The notes beneath the pieces are model-generated. The model saw only the letters and a list, made by a program, of their open reading frames with translations, was not told the DNA's origin and did no database searches. The position numbers and the translations under genes were made by a program. Below, piece after piece: positions 45,649 to 55,500 of a stretch of 64,000 nt of DNA; position 1 is the stretch's first letter; each line of letters opens with the position of its first letter. Origin of the DNA: Mesorhizobium sp. ORS 3324 (lineage in GTDB: Bacteria > Pseudomonadota > Alphaproteobacteria > Rhizobiales > Rhizobiaceae); assembly GCA_000824825.2 (NCBI GenBank), contig LM655202.1:153135-217134 (forward strand), read 5' to 3'.

Positions 45649-46539
45649 GTGAATGACGCCATTTCTATCGATTTCGAAGTGCTGTCGGGTCTCTATTCTG
45701 GGCTGACTGGTAATGCGCCTCTGGGGCCGAGTGTAATTGGTGGTGGTCTTGAGTCCGATATAATTTTCATCGAGCAAGGGCTAGAGCCGCGTCATCTTCG
45801 TGTCAGTCTTCTCGGCAATTCGATTGAGGTCGAGGCCCTTGCGGATGGGATCCGCATAGAGGGCAACCAAAATATCGCCGTAGGCGAGCGCGTTGTTGTC
45901 TCTCTTCCTGTCGTCATTCATGTGGGCGCGATGTCCATTCTCTGGTCCATTCAAGATGCGGGGGAGAAGCGCCCCATTGGCATGCGTCGCCTCTCAATGC
46001 CAGTGATAGCCGTTGGCTTGGTGAGCTGCATTGGCCTCGGTGCGCTCTCAACCATTTTTTCCCTCTACGGCAGTACCAGCGGATTGAGCGCCAATCCTAC
46101 TAACCCCGCACCTATATCGAAGGTAACCATCAAGCGCCCTGGTGATCAGAGCGTCCAGTTAGCGGCGAAAGCGCTGCAAGACGAAATTGATCGGGCGCAG
46201 TTATTCGATATCAAAATCAAATCCGCAGACAGTGTTGTTACCGCCGAGGGCACCGTCACGCCTGTCTTGGTCTCCAAATGGCAGAAGATCCAACAGCGGT
46301 TCGATCATCGCACAAATGGAGCGCTAACACTCGTGAACGGTGTGGTGATCAAAGAGGACAAGGCACCATCCGCAATCCCCATTGAAGCTGTGTGGCGCGG
46401 GAATCTTCCACATCTTCTGATCGGTGGGCAGAAGTATTTCGTGGGAGCTCTATTGGATAATGGATGGATGGTCGATCGGATCGAGGACGCTCAGGTGCTG
46501 CTGAGCCGAAATGGCCGCGTTGCTGCGCTCCCTTATTAA
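45649..46539 (+). CDS. SctD-like inner-membrane ring protein (RhcD/y4yQ type)
   Basis: 296 aa from a GTG at 45649 with a GGGAGAG site just before it; the frame extends to an ATG at 45583 but that would start inside the third stem-loop. N-terminal FHA-like cytoplasmic domain (1-110), one membrane segment (PVIAVGLVSCIGLGALSTIF near 120), then periplasmic BON/ring-building domains (LAAKALQDEIDRAQLFDIKI, VVTAEGTVTPVLVSKWQKI). This is the SctD architecture; the family forms the outer part of the inner-membrane ring. Confidence 0.8.
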   Translation: MNDAISIDFEVLSGLYSGLTGNAPLGPSVIGGGLESDIIFIEQGLEPRHLRVSLLGNSIEVEALADGIRIEGNQNIAVGERVVVSLPVVIHVGAMSILWSIQDAGEKRPIGMRRLSMPVIAVGLVSCIGLGALSTIFSLYGSTSGLSANPTNPAPISKVTIKRPGDQSVQLAAKALQDEIDRAQLFDIKIKSADSVVTAEGTVTPVLVSKWQKIQQRFDHRTNGALTLVNGVVIKEDKAPSAIPIEAVWRGNLPHLLIGGQKYFVGALLDNGWMVDRIEDAQVLLSRNGRVAALPY

Positions 46540-46565
46540 ACTCCCAGGTTCGGTAGGAGAACTCC

Positions 46566-47117
46566 ATGGTCAAGATGTCCAGCTTCCCTGTCGGCTCCGG
46601 CACCTCGGCGCACGATCTTGCCATTGAGCCTGCAGGAGCAGCCGAGCCGGCCAATGGTGAAACCAAAAAGATGGAATTCGATCGCGCTCATGCAAATCGC
46701 AGCAAGAAGCATGCATCGACTTTGCGGCGTGCGCACGCGCACGATATGCCGCTCGCACGCACGGCCAACGGATTGTTGGGAATTAGTGAAATCGAGGCGG
46801 TCACGTCCGTCAGCCCGAGCGAGAGCTTTCAGATCAGTGAGATCGACCCCCGCGCTGCAGCGGCCGCTCTTTATGGCCATACTCTCGCACGTAGCCAGCT
46901 CTCCTTCATCATGCCACGCATACGTCATCCGGAAATCCTGCGCGAAGGGAAGCGTAATGTTCTTCTGGAGCGCTTGGTCAAGGCGCTAGCGGCGGTACCT
47001 GAGGATTCGGTGGCGCGTGAAGGTATTGCCGCCCTCCAAGAGGAGTTTCGGCGGCTGGTGCTGTTGCGACTGAACCGGAACAGCTTGATCAAGGCGAGCG
47101 AAGGTCGACCTGGATGA
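46566..47117 (+). CDS. Uncharacterised T3SS-cluster protein
   Basis: 183 aa, soluble, Ala-rich, N-terminal third disordered and basic (NRSKKHASTLRRAHAHD), C-terminal two-thirds helical (REGKRNVLLERLVKALAAVP, LQEEFRRLVLLRLNRN). It sits between the sctD-like gene and the TPR gene inside the operon, so a T3SS role is likely, possibly as regulator or chaperone, but I cannot assign it to a Sct family. ATG at 46566; a GGTAGGAG site precedes it. Confidence 0.65.
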   Translation: MVKMSSFPVGSGTSAHDLAIEPAGAAEPANGETKKMEFDRAHANRSKKHASTLRRAHAHDMPLARTANGLLGISEIEAVTSVSPSESFQISEIDPRAAAAALYGHTLARSQLSFIMPRIRHPEILREGKRNVLLERLVKALAAVPEDSVAREGIAALQEEFRRLVLLRLNRNSLIKASEGRPG

Positions 47118-47159
47118 AGAATAGAACTTCAATGTTGGGTTATCTCGTCGGGACACACG

Positions 47160-47537
47160 TTGCCAAAGACCGGTGATGTCGTGCTGATTTCCGAGCAGGA
47201 GCGAGATTTGCTCTGCGCCCTTTCCTATACCCACCTTGCTTGTGGGCAGAGCGCCCAAAGCCTAGCCTTGTTGCGGCTCGCCGTCAGCGACAATTCTCAA
47301 GATGTCAACCTGCTACGGATTTTCGCCTATGCGTTGATTGCTGAGGGTCTCGGCGATGAAGCATTGACGATCCTGGACAGGCTGGACGTACTTGATGACC
47401 AGCAATCTTCTCGCGTCCCTTTGACTCTCATGCGCAGCCATGCGCTGCTGCGAGCCCGTCGCATGGACGAGGCGCGAGCGGTCTTCCAAAGCTACGTTTC
47501 ACTTCGCAGCAGCACAATTCTTCTCAAACAAACATAA
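47160..47537 (+). CDS. Small TPR-like protein (possible SctY/SctG-type chaperone)
   Basis: 125 aa from a TTG at 47160 (no in-frame ATG near). Helical hairpins typical of tetratricopeptide repeats (LLCALSYTHLACGQSAQSLA, LLRIFAYALIAEGLGDEALT, SHALLRARRMDEARAVFQSY). T3SS operons commonly encode small TPR chaperones for needle or export-gate proteins; the location directly before rhcV supports such a role. Exact family not determined. Confidence 0.6.
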   Translation: MPKTGDVVLISEQERDLLCALSYTHLACGQSAQSLALLRLAVSDNSQDVNLLRIFAYALIAEGLGDEALTILDRLDVLDDQQSSRVPLTLMRSHALLRARRMDEARAVFQSYVSLRSSTILLKQT

Positions 47538-47548
47538 AGAAGGTCGCG

Positions 47549-49642
47549 ATGGCGAACCTCATGCGCAACTTCATCGCGCGAGCGCCGGCCAACCCGGATC
47601 TAATGGTCGCGTTAATGCTGCTTCTGGCGATCGGTATGATGATCATGCCAATCCCAATCGGCGTCGTTGACGTCCTGATCGGATTCAACCTCGGATTCGC
47701 CATACTTCTTCTAATGGTTGCCCTGTATGTCGGCACGCCACTTGAACTTTCTTCCCTGCCCGGCGTCATTTTGATCTCCACGGTGTTCCGCCTCGCGCTT
47801 ACCATTGCAACGTCGCGACTAATCCTTGCGGAAGGGGAGGCCGGTAGCATCATCCATACGTTCGGCGACTTCGTAATCTCAGGCAACATCGTTGTAGGTT
47901 TTGTGATCTTTCTAGTGGTGACCATGGTCCAGTTCATGGTTCTCGCAAAGGGTGCCGAACGCGTTGCAGAAGTGGCGGCGCGATTCACGCTCGACGCTCT
48001 GCCAGGCAAGCAAATGGCGATCGATGCCGAGCTAAGGAACGGCCACATCGATGAGAATGAATCTCGTATGCGGCGCGCCATGTTGGAGAAAGAAAGCCAA
48101 CTTTATGGCGCTATGGACGGGGCCATGAAGTTCGTGAAGGGCGATGCCATCGCCGGGCTGGTGGTTATCTGTATCAACTTGCTGGGCGGAGTTTCCATCG
48201 GGCTGTCCAAGGGGTTGCCCTTCGGCGAGGTGGTGCAGCAATATACTCTGCTGACCGTAGGTGATGCATTAATCTCACAGATTCCAGCACTGCTGCTGTC
48301 GATTTCATCGGCGACCATAGTCACGCGTGTGGGCGGGGCCGGGAGACTCAACCTTGGTGCCGACATTGCCGGCCAGCTCACCGCCAATACGCGCGCGTTG
48401 AGGCTGGCTGCTGGTGTCTTGGTTGCGATGGGGTTTGTTCCTGGCTTCCCTCTGCCCGTCTTTCTCGTGTTGGCTGCGGTCTTCGCGGCGGCAAGTTTTA
48501 CCAAAGGTGATAAGCAAAACGGCGACAATGCCACTACCACCACCGCAGCTCCAGGGAAGCCAAAAAAGCAAACCCCACCTCCGGAAGGAGGTCCGATCAC
48601 CCTGCTCCTTGCACCGAGCCTTGGAGATGCGATCAACGAAGCCGAATTGCAAAAGCACATTGAGCGCGTTTCGGAACTGGTCTCATCTGACCTCGGCATC
48701 ATTGTTCCCCGCATCCCTGTTGCAGTCGAACAGCAGTTGCCGGAGTCGCAGTTCAGGATAGATGTCGAGGGCGTGCCGGTCGAACAGGATGCGATTGATC
48801 CGACGCAGCTAAGGCTTACTGACGATCTGGCCAATATTGAATTGAGCGGCATCCCCTTCCAGCATGACCCAGAAGCGGGCAAGATCTGGGTCGAACAAAG
48901 CCATGCATCGGCTCTCAATGACGCCGGCATCGGCTATCACAGTCCCATCGAACTTATTGCATCGCGAGTCCAGGCAACGCTCACGCGGCGTGCGCGGCGC
49001 TTGGTGGGCATCCAAGAGACCCGTGAATTACTGGGCCGAATGGAGCAGGAATATGCCGAGCTGGTGAAGGAGGTGCTACGCACGACGCCGGTCCCCCGGG
49101 TCGCTGATGTCCTGCGCCGTCTACTGGACGAAGATATCCCGATCCGCAACACCCGCCTCGTCTTGGAGGCGTTGGCCGAATGGGGGGAGCAGGAGCAAAA
49201 CGTCGCATTGTTGACGGAATATGTTCGCTCCGGTCTGACGCGGCAGATCTGTCATCGTTTTGCTAACGCTCAGGGTGTCCTGCCCGCCTTTATTATCGAA
49301 CGTGAAACCGAGAATTTGGTGCGCGGTGCGATACGTGATTCGGCTGTTGGTCCCTACCTCGTATTAGGGGATGCGCAAAGTGAGATGCTGCTGTCACAAA
49401 TGCGGCAGATCCATTCGAACCCTGCGCCGGGTCAGCGCCATCCTGTCATATTGGCTTCAATGGATGTCCGACGCTTCGTCCGCGGTTTCCTTACCCGCAA
49501 CGGGATCGATCTCGTCGTTTTGTCTTATCAGGATCTGGATTCGGATTTTACGATTCAGCCGGTCGGATCCGTCAAGCTCACCGCCGCAACGAATCACGAA
49601 ACGTCGGGAGAGCGTAACAATTTGCGCGTTGAGCCCAGCTGA
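47549..49642 (+). CDS. rhcV: RhcV, export-gate ring protein SctV
   Basis: 697 aa of the FlhA/YscV family. N-terminal half with eight membrane segments and the family signature (GVILISTVFRLALTIATSRLIL), then a charged linker (KPKKQTPPPEGGP near 345) and a large cytoplasmic domain ending in SYQDLDSDFTIQPVGSVKL. It forms the nonameric gate that receives cargo. Full-length and apparently intact. Confidence 0.96.
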   Translation: MANLMRNFIARAPANPDLMVALMLLLAIGMMIMPIPIGVVDVLIGFNLGFAILLLMVALYVGTPLELSSLPGVILISTVFRLALTIATSRLILAEGEAGSIIHTFGDFVISGNIVVGFVIFLVVTMVQFMVLAKGAERVAEVAARFTLDALPGKQMAIDAELRNGHIDENESRMRRAMLEKESQLYGAMDGAMKFVKGDAIAGLVVICINLLGGVSIGLSKGLPFGEVVQQYTLLTVGDALISQIPALLLSISSATIVTRVGGAGRLNLGADIAGQLTANTRALRLAAGVLVAMGFVPGFPLPVFLVLAAVFAAASFTKGDKQNGDNATTTTAAPGKPKKQTPPPEGGPITLLLAPSLGDAINEAELQKHIERVSELVSSDLGIIVPRIPVAVEQQLPESQFRIDVEGVPVEQDAIDPTQLRLTDDLANIELSGIPFQHDPEAGKIWVEQSHASALNDAGIGYHSPIELIASRVQATLTRRARRLVGIQETRELLGRMEQEYAELVKEVLRTTPVPRVADVLRRLLDEDIPIRNTRLVLEALAEWGEQEQNVALLTEYVRSGLTRQICHRFANAQGVLPAFIIERETENLVRGAIRDSAVGPYLVLGDAQSEMLLSQMRQIHSNPAPGQRHPVILASMDVRRFVRGFLTRNGIDLVVLSYQDLDSDFTIQPVGSVKLTAATNHETSGERNNLRVEPS

Positions 49643-49678
49643 AATCGTAGCATCAGTCGTAAGGATAGCGGCATTCCC

Positions 49679-50218
49679 ATGAGAACAGCAGTCGTTGCGC
49701 AGTTGCGTTCAGTTCGTCTGGCGTCAATTCCCTTGGCAATACTTACCATTCTTCCTCTCGGTGGTTGCACTAGCTGGGGCCCACAAGGTCTTTCAGTGAA
49801 GGAGACGCCGTCACCCGAATTGCTCGGCGCCAAGGATATCAATCCGGGAATGCGCGAACGCATCTTGAGCTCCGTTGGTCAGGATGCTCATGAGCGGGCT
49901 TTGCGGGATCAGCTGCAGCACCAACCAGGCAATGTCGACGCGGCGATAGAGCTTACGAAAGCCCTACTAGCAAGGAAACTCCCGAACGAGGCGCTCCAGG
50001 TGCTCGATGGGGTTTTGATTGCGGCTCCCGGCAACTTGCGCACATTGAACGCGAAGGGAGTTGTGCTCGATATATGCGGACGGCATGGCGCGGCCCAAGC
50101 GCTATATCGCCAAGCTCTCAGGAAAGAACCCGGGAACCAGATGTTGGTCAACAACCTTAACCGGTCGCTCGCGCTTGACGAGAAGTCAGGACGGAGTGCG
50201 CCGGCACGATCGCGGTAG
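49679..50218 (+). CDS. TPR lipoprotein after rhcV (y4yS-like)
   Basis: 179 aa. A lipoprotein signal (ILTILPLGGC, Cys30) is followed by TPR-type helices (NVDAAIELTKALLARKLPNE, GRHGAAQALYRQALRKEPGN). TadD-like. In NGR234 y4yS has this position; in other systems such TPR lipoproteins help secretin or pilus assembly. Last gene of the nopC operon by spacing. Confidence 0.75.
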   Translation: MRTAVVAQLRSVRLASIPLAILTILPLGGCTSWGPQGLSVKETPSPELLGAKDINPGMRERILSSVGQDAHERALRDQLQHQPGNVDAAIELTKALLARKLPNEALQVLDGVLIAAPGNLRTLNAKGVVLDICGRHGAAQALYRQALRKEPGNQMLVNNLNRSLALDEKSGRSAPARSR

Positions 50219-50402
50219 ACTGGCATTCGCGCGGAAGCTCATCGCACGCACCAACATAGTCGCAGCAGCTTTCATCAGTGGTTCCCGCAAAACCTGACGA
50301 GCCCGAAATCAGCGCGAAAAGTCTTGGTCCATAGGTACGTGAATTGATCTCTCAAATGCTTGGATTCAGAAAGTGGACGCCTTCACGGTAATCAAACAGA
50401 GT

Positions 50403-50636
50403 ATGTCTCCGAACGTACGTTCCTCTTCGGTCTTGAAACTTGGAGGTGCAGAAGAAGGTGTTTATCGCTGCGACATAAGAAGTCGTTCAGGAACGGCACG
50501 GCATTTTGTTGTCAATGAAGAACTGGCGCGTGTCTCTGTCGTTCAGCAAGAGCGTCCGGTGGGAATTCTTTCGAGTGTCTATTTTTGTGAAATAGGGCGT
50601 ACCTTTCAGCTGGCCGACTGGCGCGAGGGGCTATGA
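50403..50636 (+). CDS. Small protein coupled to RpiR-type regulator
   Basis: 77 aa from an ATG at 50403; the same frame also has a GTG at 50373. Strand-rich sequence (GAEEGVYRCDIRSRSGTARH, RVSVVQQERPVG). The stop overlaps the start of the regulator (ATGA at 50633-50636), which supports that it is translated. Not recognised. Confidence 0.5.
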   Translation: MSPNVRSSSVLKLGGAEEGVYRCDIRSRSGTARHFVVNEELARVSVVQQERPVGILSSVYFCEIGRTFQLADWREGL

Positions 50637-51568
50637 AAAAGGGGCCTCTATCCGACCTCTTAGTCGAACGGTTTGAGACGATGCCGCCTCAGCTCCAGCG
50701 GGCTGCCCGGTTTGTGTTGGACCATCCGCAGGACGTCGCGTTAATGTCCATGCGCGAGCTAGCGCATTTAGCGGGTGTGTCCCACACGACCATGATGAGG
50801 CTAGCGCGATGGCTCGACCTCGACCGCTACGAAGACATGCGCAGCGTTTATGCGAAGGCCCTGCGCACGTCTGCCGAATCGCCGCTGCCTGAGCCTCGGC
50901 AAGATGGCGATGGCAGTTACTCAACGGTCGGAGTCGTCGCGGGCACGCTGGCAGCCGAAATCGCGAGGCTCGGGGAATGTGCGAACGCGATGCAGCTGAC
51001 GGCTGCTGCCAGTGTCCTTGCCGAGAGCCGAAATCTCTTCTGCCTTGGCTTGCGCGCAGAGCATCCAGTGGCACAGCATTTTGCCTATACGCTGTCGCGG
51101 CTCGGCCGGCAGGCGGTCGTTCTTGATGCGGCCGGGGGACTCGGCATCGATGCCTTGCGAGGTGTCGGGAGAGGCGACGTAGTACTGGCGGTAGGCATCG
51201 AGCCTTACTGTCGTGCAACCATCGAAACGGCTAGGCAAGCAGCGCGCCAAGGAGTGGCTGTGGTTGCCATCACCGACAGCAGCGTATCGCCGCTCGCCCG
51301 TGTGGCCAAGGCAAGCGTCATTGTAATTAGCAATCCACAATCCTTCTTCAAAAGTATCGCGCCGGCTCTGGTAGCAAGCGAGATCTTGGCCAAGTTGATC
51401 GCTGCCAACTCCGGAATGAATGTCGATGAGGTCGTGAAGGAAATCGAGCGCCAGCTCGCGGAGCTCGATGTCTTCTGGAAACCGCCCCATAGTGGGAAGC
51501 GCAGAGGGCGTGCGAAATGTAATCCAACCGCTGGAACCGCGATTAGCGCGTTTCCGGAAATTACTTGA
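50633..51568 (+). CDS. MurR/RpiR-family transcriptional regulator
   Basis: 311 aa. N-terminal RpiR-type helix-turn-helix (MSMRELAHLAGVSHTTMMRLARWLDLDRYEDMR) and C-terminal SIS sugar-phosphate-binding domain (about 125-260; RNLFCLGLRAEHPVA, GVAVVAITDSSVSPLAR). The family senses phosphorylated sugars. Its start overlaps a small gene by ATGA. It lies just after the T3SS operon on the same strand, 415 bases from the TPR lipoprotein gene; whether it acts on T3SS genes is unknown. Confidence 0.88.
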   Translation: MKKGPLSDLLVERFETMPPQLQRAARFVLDHPQDVALMSMRELAHLAGVSHTTMMRLARWLDLDRYEDMRSVYAKALRTSAESPLPEPRQDGDGSYSTVGVVAGTLAAEIARLGECANAMQLTAAASVLAESRNLFCLGLRAEHPVAQHFAYTLSRLGRQAVVLDAAGGLGIDALRGVGRGDVVLAVGIEPYCRATIETARQAARQGVAVVAITDSSVSPLARVAKASVIVISNPQSFFKSIAPALVASEILAKLIAANSGMNVDEVVKEIERQLAELDVFWKPPHSGKRRGRAKCNPTAGTAISAFPEIT

Positions 51569-52083
51569 TGATTACCCGCGTGATTATGTGCGCAAAGCGA
51601 CATGGAAGGGGACGCTTATCGCAAGCGCCTGGACGGCTCGGCATGGTACCAAACCCTGCACGTGCGGAGAAACGATTTGAGCATGAAAATGGAAGCGAAC
51701 TCCAGCCTGCTAAACCTCGCCCGCAACCCACCCCGGAGCTCGCCATTGGCCGTCCAGGCCTGCGGATTCCAACGTGAAGCCGGCCGCCGTTCCGATCAAA
51801 CACCGCCACCATTCCGGTATGAAGCCGGCCACCATTCCAACCAAAGACCGGCCGGTTTTCGGCACTGAAGATAACCTCCTGAGTCAGCAACTTTGGCATC
51901 AATTACCTCGCGATGAACGAGGAGATTGTGATGCCGGCAAAGAGAAGGCTGACCATGAGAGTGTTGAGACAAATGCTTCGGCTTACCGGAAGCGGGACCA
52001 GCTAGATTGTGATCGTGCTGGGAATAGCATGCAGTACGGTGCCGGATAATCTGGCGCGCAGCGGCAATCGCGTTGAGCTGGCC
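51569..52083. other. Intergenic stretch with IS21-like end repeats
   Basis: No gene. At 51774-51866 imperfect units of about 23 bases recur, each with a CCGGCCxCCATTCC-type core (for example AAGCCGGCCGCCGTTCCGAT and AAGCCGGCCACCATTCCAAC). Repeated motifs of this kind border IS21-family elements in rhizobia, so this is probably the leftover end of one. The rest is featureless. Confidence 0.45.
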
Positions 52084-52350
52084 CCAGCCAGGCGAGCTGA
52101 CCGATGACGCAGCTGCGCGTCACACCGCGGGCATCAAGCGGCAGATGCGCCGCCGCTCCGCGATTAGCCGGTGATCGGCCACATCAAGGCCGAGCACCGG
52201 ATGGACCGCAACTACCTCGCCGGCGAGCAGGGCGACGCCGTCAACGCCATCCTGGCCGCCGCCGGCTACAACTCCTCGCTGCTGCCCAACTGGTTCGGGC
52301 AGCATTTGTGGCTGCTCCTCGCCGCGCTCCGGCATTCACCAGATCCGACA
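52084..52350 (+). pseudogene. IS5-family transposase C-terminal remnant
   Basis: In shifting frames the sequence encodes RRRSAI, then VIGHIKAEHRMDRNYLAGEQ, GDAVNAILAAAGYN and LLPNWFGQHLWLLLAAL, the usual C-terminal end of IS5/IS1182-type transposases. No catalytic core upstream. It lies directly ahead of the tts box of the next effector. Confidence 0.8.
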
Positions 52351-52468
52351 GCTTCGCAACGGCAGCCGGACGGGGCTCGTCGAACGGGAAGATCGGCCGG
52401 CCGTGCAGCGAGTTCCTCCTTCGCACCTGGAGGTGATGATCTCGACTGCGTCCTGCCGCGCTCTCCGT

Positions 52469-52498
52469 CCGTCAGCCTGTCGACAGCTGAGCCCCATA
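52469..52498 (+). promoter_or_regulatory. tts box for the 1271-aa C48 effector
   Basis: CCGTCAGCCTGTCGACAGCT followed by GAGCCCCATA; near-consensus, 59 bases before the ATG. It directly follows the IS5 remnant. Confidence 0.88.
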
Positions 52499-52557
52499 GA
52501 AACAGTTCTTAGCCGCCAGGGCGGCTTGAGCTGCTCGGAACAGGTAAGGGAGATACG

Positions 52558-55500
52558 ATGGATCCCTTTAGCAATATCAATCGGTCCCACGTCTCAGATT
52601 TCGCCCGCACAGACGATGCAGGCTCGCAACAGCAGCAGACTGACCAGGCGCGTTTTCAGGAGCATCTGAACGCGTTGCAGCCGGGCCAGCATCGGCCAGC
52701 CGTTCCGAACAGCCGTCTTGCCAGGCGGACCGGCTCACATGCTGATGCGGTTGGACCGAGGATGCTGCAAGAGGAGGGCGCCGGGGAAGGCGATTCGCAC
52801 TTGCCCTTTGCTCCACCAGCTCACTCACCTGCGCAGAGTTTTGACCAGGACGAGCTCTTTGCCGCCGCCGACCGCGCCGGGCCGTTGCCGGCTGCAAGTT
52901 TCGCTTCGGCGCAGTTCTGGCAGGATGCGGAGCGGGTGGCCCACTCACCGGCGCAAAGTCGCGATCAGCCGCGGAGCCGCGCGGCGATTGGGGACGGTTA
53001 CGAAGCTTTGAGTTCCATCCCGCCGCCGCGGGTCAACCTGCCCGCCACGGGCTTTGGAAGCGCACCCGATGGCGTGAGCCTCCCTCACGTCATCGCGGAC
53101 GCATATCGGCCTGCGGCCAATCAACAGGGCGATTTGACCGGCGCACGCCATACAATGCCGGCCGCGGCGCCGCACCAGGCTTCCGTTGTTCAGCAAACGC
53201 GCAGTCGCAAGCGCGGCCGCGAGCATCCGGACGAGGCGCTTTTTGCCGCTTACCGTGCCCAGGCGGCTAAAACAGCTAAGGTGGGTGAAAGCTCGATTCG
53301 TGGCGATATAACGGCGCTGCGCAAGTTCAGCATATGGCTTGACGAGAACCACCAGAGCCAAATCAACGGTCGGATTGAGGATGGGCAGCTGGTCGGTCTG
53401 GTGAAGGACTTTGCGGGCAACGATGCCGTACTACTGGGCGATACCAAGGTGGCGTTGGGAAGGCTGCGGCAGCATTCTGCCGGACAGCCTGTGACGGCTG
53501 CTTCGGCTGTTCGACCCGGCACGAAGGACGATGAGGAACTCTTCGCCCAATACCGGGCAAAAGCCATGGTCAAAGGATCAGCCGTGAGGCGCGATCTAGC
53601 GGCCTTGCGCAAGTTCAGCAAATGGCTCGCCGAGAACCACCGGACGCAAATCGCCGGCCGGATTGAGGACCCCGGGTTGGACGCGCTGGCGAAGGACTTC
53701 GCGGAGCGCGATGACGAGCGTATCAATCCGGCGTTGAAGAGGCTCCGGCAAGCTTCTGTCAGACAGCCTGGGACGGCTGCTTCGAATGTTCGACCTGGCA
53801 CCAACGATGATGAGGAACTTTTTGCCCAGGCTGCCGGCCTCAAAGAACGAACCCTGGGAGGCGATTTGACCGGCGCGCGTCAAATAATGCCGGCCGAGGC
53901 ACCGCACCAGCCTTTCGTCGTTCAGCAAACGCGCAGCCGCAAGGGCGGCCGCGAGCACCCGGACGAGGCGCTTTTTGCCGCCTACCGTGCCGAAGCGGCT
54001 AAAACAGCCAAGGTGAGTGAAAGCTCGATTGCTCGCGATATAGTGGCGCTGCGCAAGTTCAGCAAATGGCTTGACGAGAACCACCAGAGCCAAATCGACG
54101 GTCGGATTGATGACGAGCAGCTGGACGGTCTGGCGAACAACTTCGCGGGCAACGATGCCATACTACTGCGCAAACTTAACGTGGCGTTGGAAAGGCTCCG
54201 GCAGCATTCTGCCGGACAGCCTGTGACAATCGTTTCTAAGATCCGGGAATTTGGCACGAAGGACGATGAGGAACTCCTGGCCAGATACCAGACAAGAGCC
54301 ATAGCTGCCCGCCTCAAAGAAGGAACCATGTCGCACGATCTAGCGGCGCTGCGCAAGTTCAGCAAATGGCTTTACGAGAACCACCGGACGCAGATCGCCG
54401 GCCGGATTGAGGACCCGGGGCTGGACAGTCTGGCGAAGGACTTCGCGGGCAACGATGCAAAATTACTGAGTGAACTTAACGTGGCGTTGGGAAGGCTCCG
54501 GCAAGCTGATGCCGGACAGACTGTCACAACAGCCAGATCGCGCCTTATCAGCGAAGAGAACCAGGTGATCGAAGACGCATGTCAGGCAGCTGCGAGCAGG
54601 TACGGTCAGGTCACGCTAGCGATCTATCGGAGTCATTTGGGTCGTTTCAACAGATGGCTCAGTCAGAACTTCGGCGAGGGCATTGCCCGGATTGAACCCG
54701 CGATGCTGAGCCGGGCGGTTGACGAGTACAAGAAGAACGCAGCCCCCGTTTTCAGCGCAGCCTGGGGCTTTCTGCAGAAATACCGGCAAATGGTCGCAGC
54801 CAACAATGCGCTGGGCTTGGCAGCCCATGGGCAAGCCGCCCCGCGCGAGCAGCCAAGCGGCCCGCCCGCTGGAACTGTGCAGAGCACCTCGCCTGTGGTC
54901 CTCTCGCCCATCCCCATGTCCCCGGGCGACCCGGCTTGGGACGTGTTGAGAGCCTTCCATGAAGAAGAGGCCGCACAGCGTGGCGCGCCAATAGCTACCA
55001 ATGCGGCGCAATTCCATCAGATGACATCGCTCCTGCCAGAATTGGCGCCCGTGCCGGCCCCATCCTCGTCTGCTCAAAGTGCCGGCTCGTCCTCGCCCTT
55101 TGCCGGCCTTGCGCCGCTGTCGCCCACACCTTATCGGCATCCCGATTTTGATCTGAATGCGCTCACGCCCGTGCAACTGGCTGAGGAGGGTAGCGGCTCG
55201 GGCCATTGGACCGCAGTTGCCGGCTCGGCAATTGCCCAGCCCGGCTCGTCACGTAGATCATCGCAGATCAATGCCGGCCTTGATGACATCGTCGACTTGC
55301 AGGACGATGCCGGCTCCGCGCCGCGGTCGGACGCTGCCAGGTCGAGATCGATTGCCGGGCCATCGCCATCATCGAGCGTGCCTGGCGAAGGTTCCGCGGC
55401 GTCGAGCGCTGCACATGGCAGGCTCCCGGATCCCGGGTCACAGCTTGGCTCGCGGGAGCAGGCCGATTGGGGGGTAAGGCCCGCCGCCTCGCCGGAAAGT

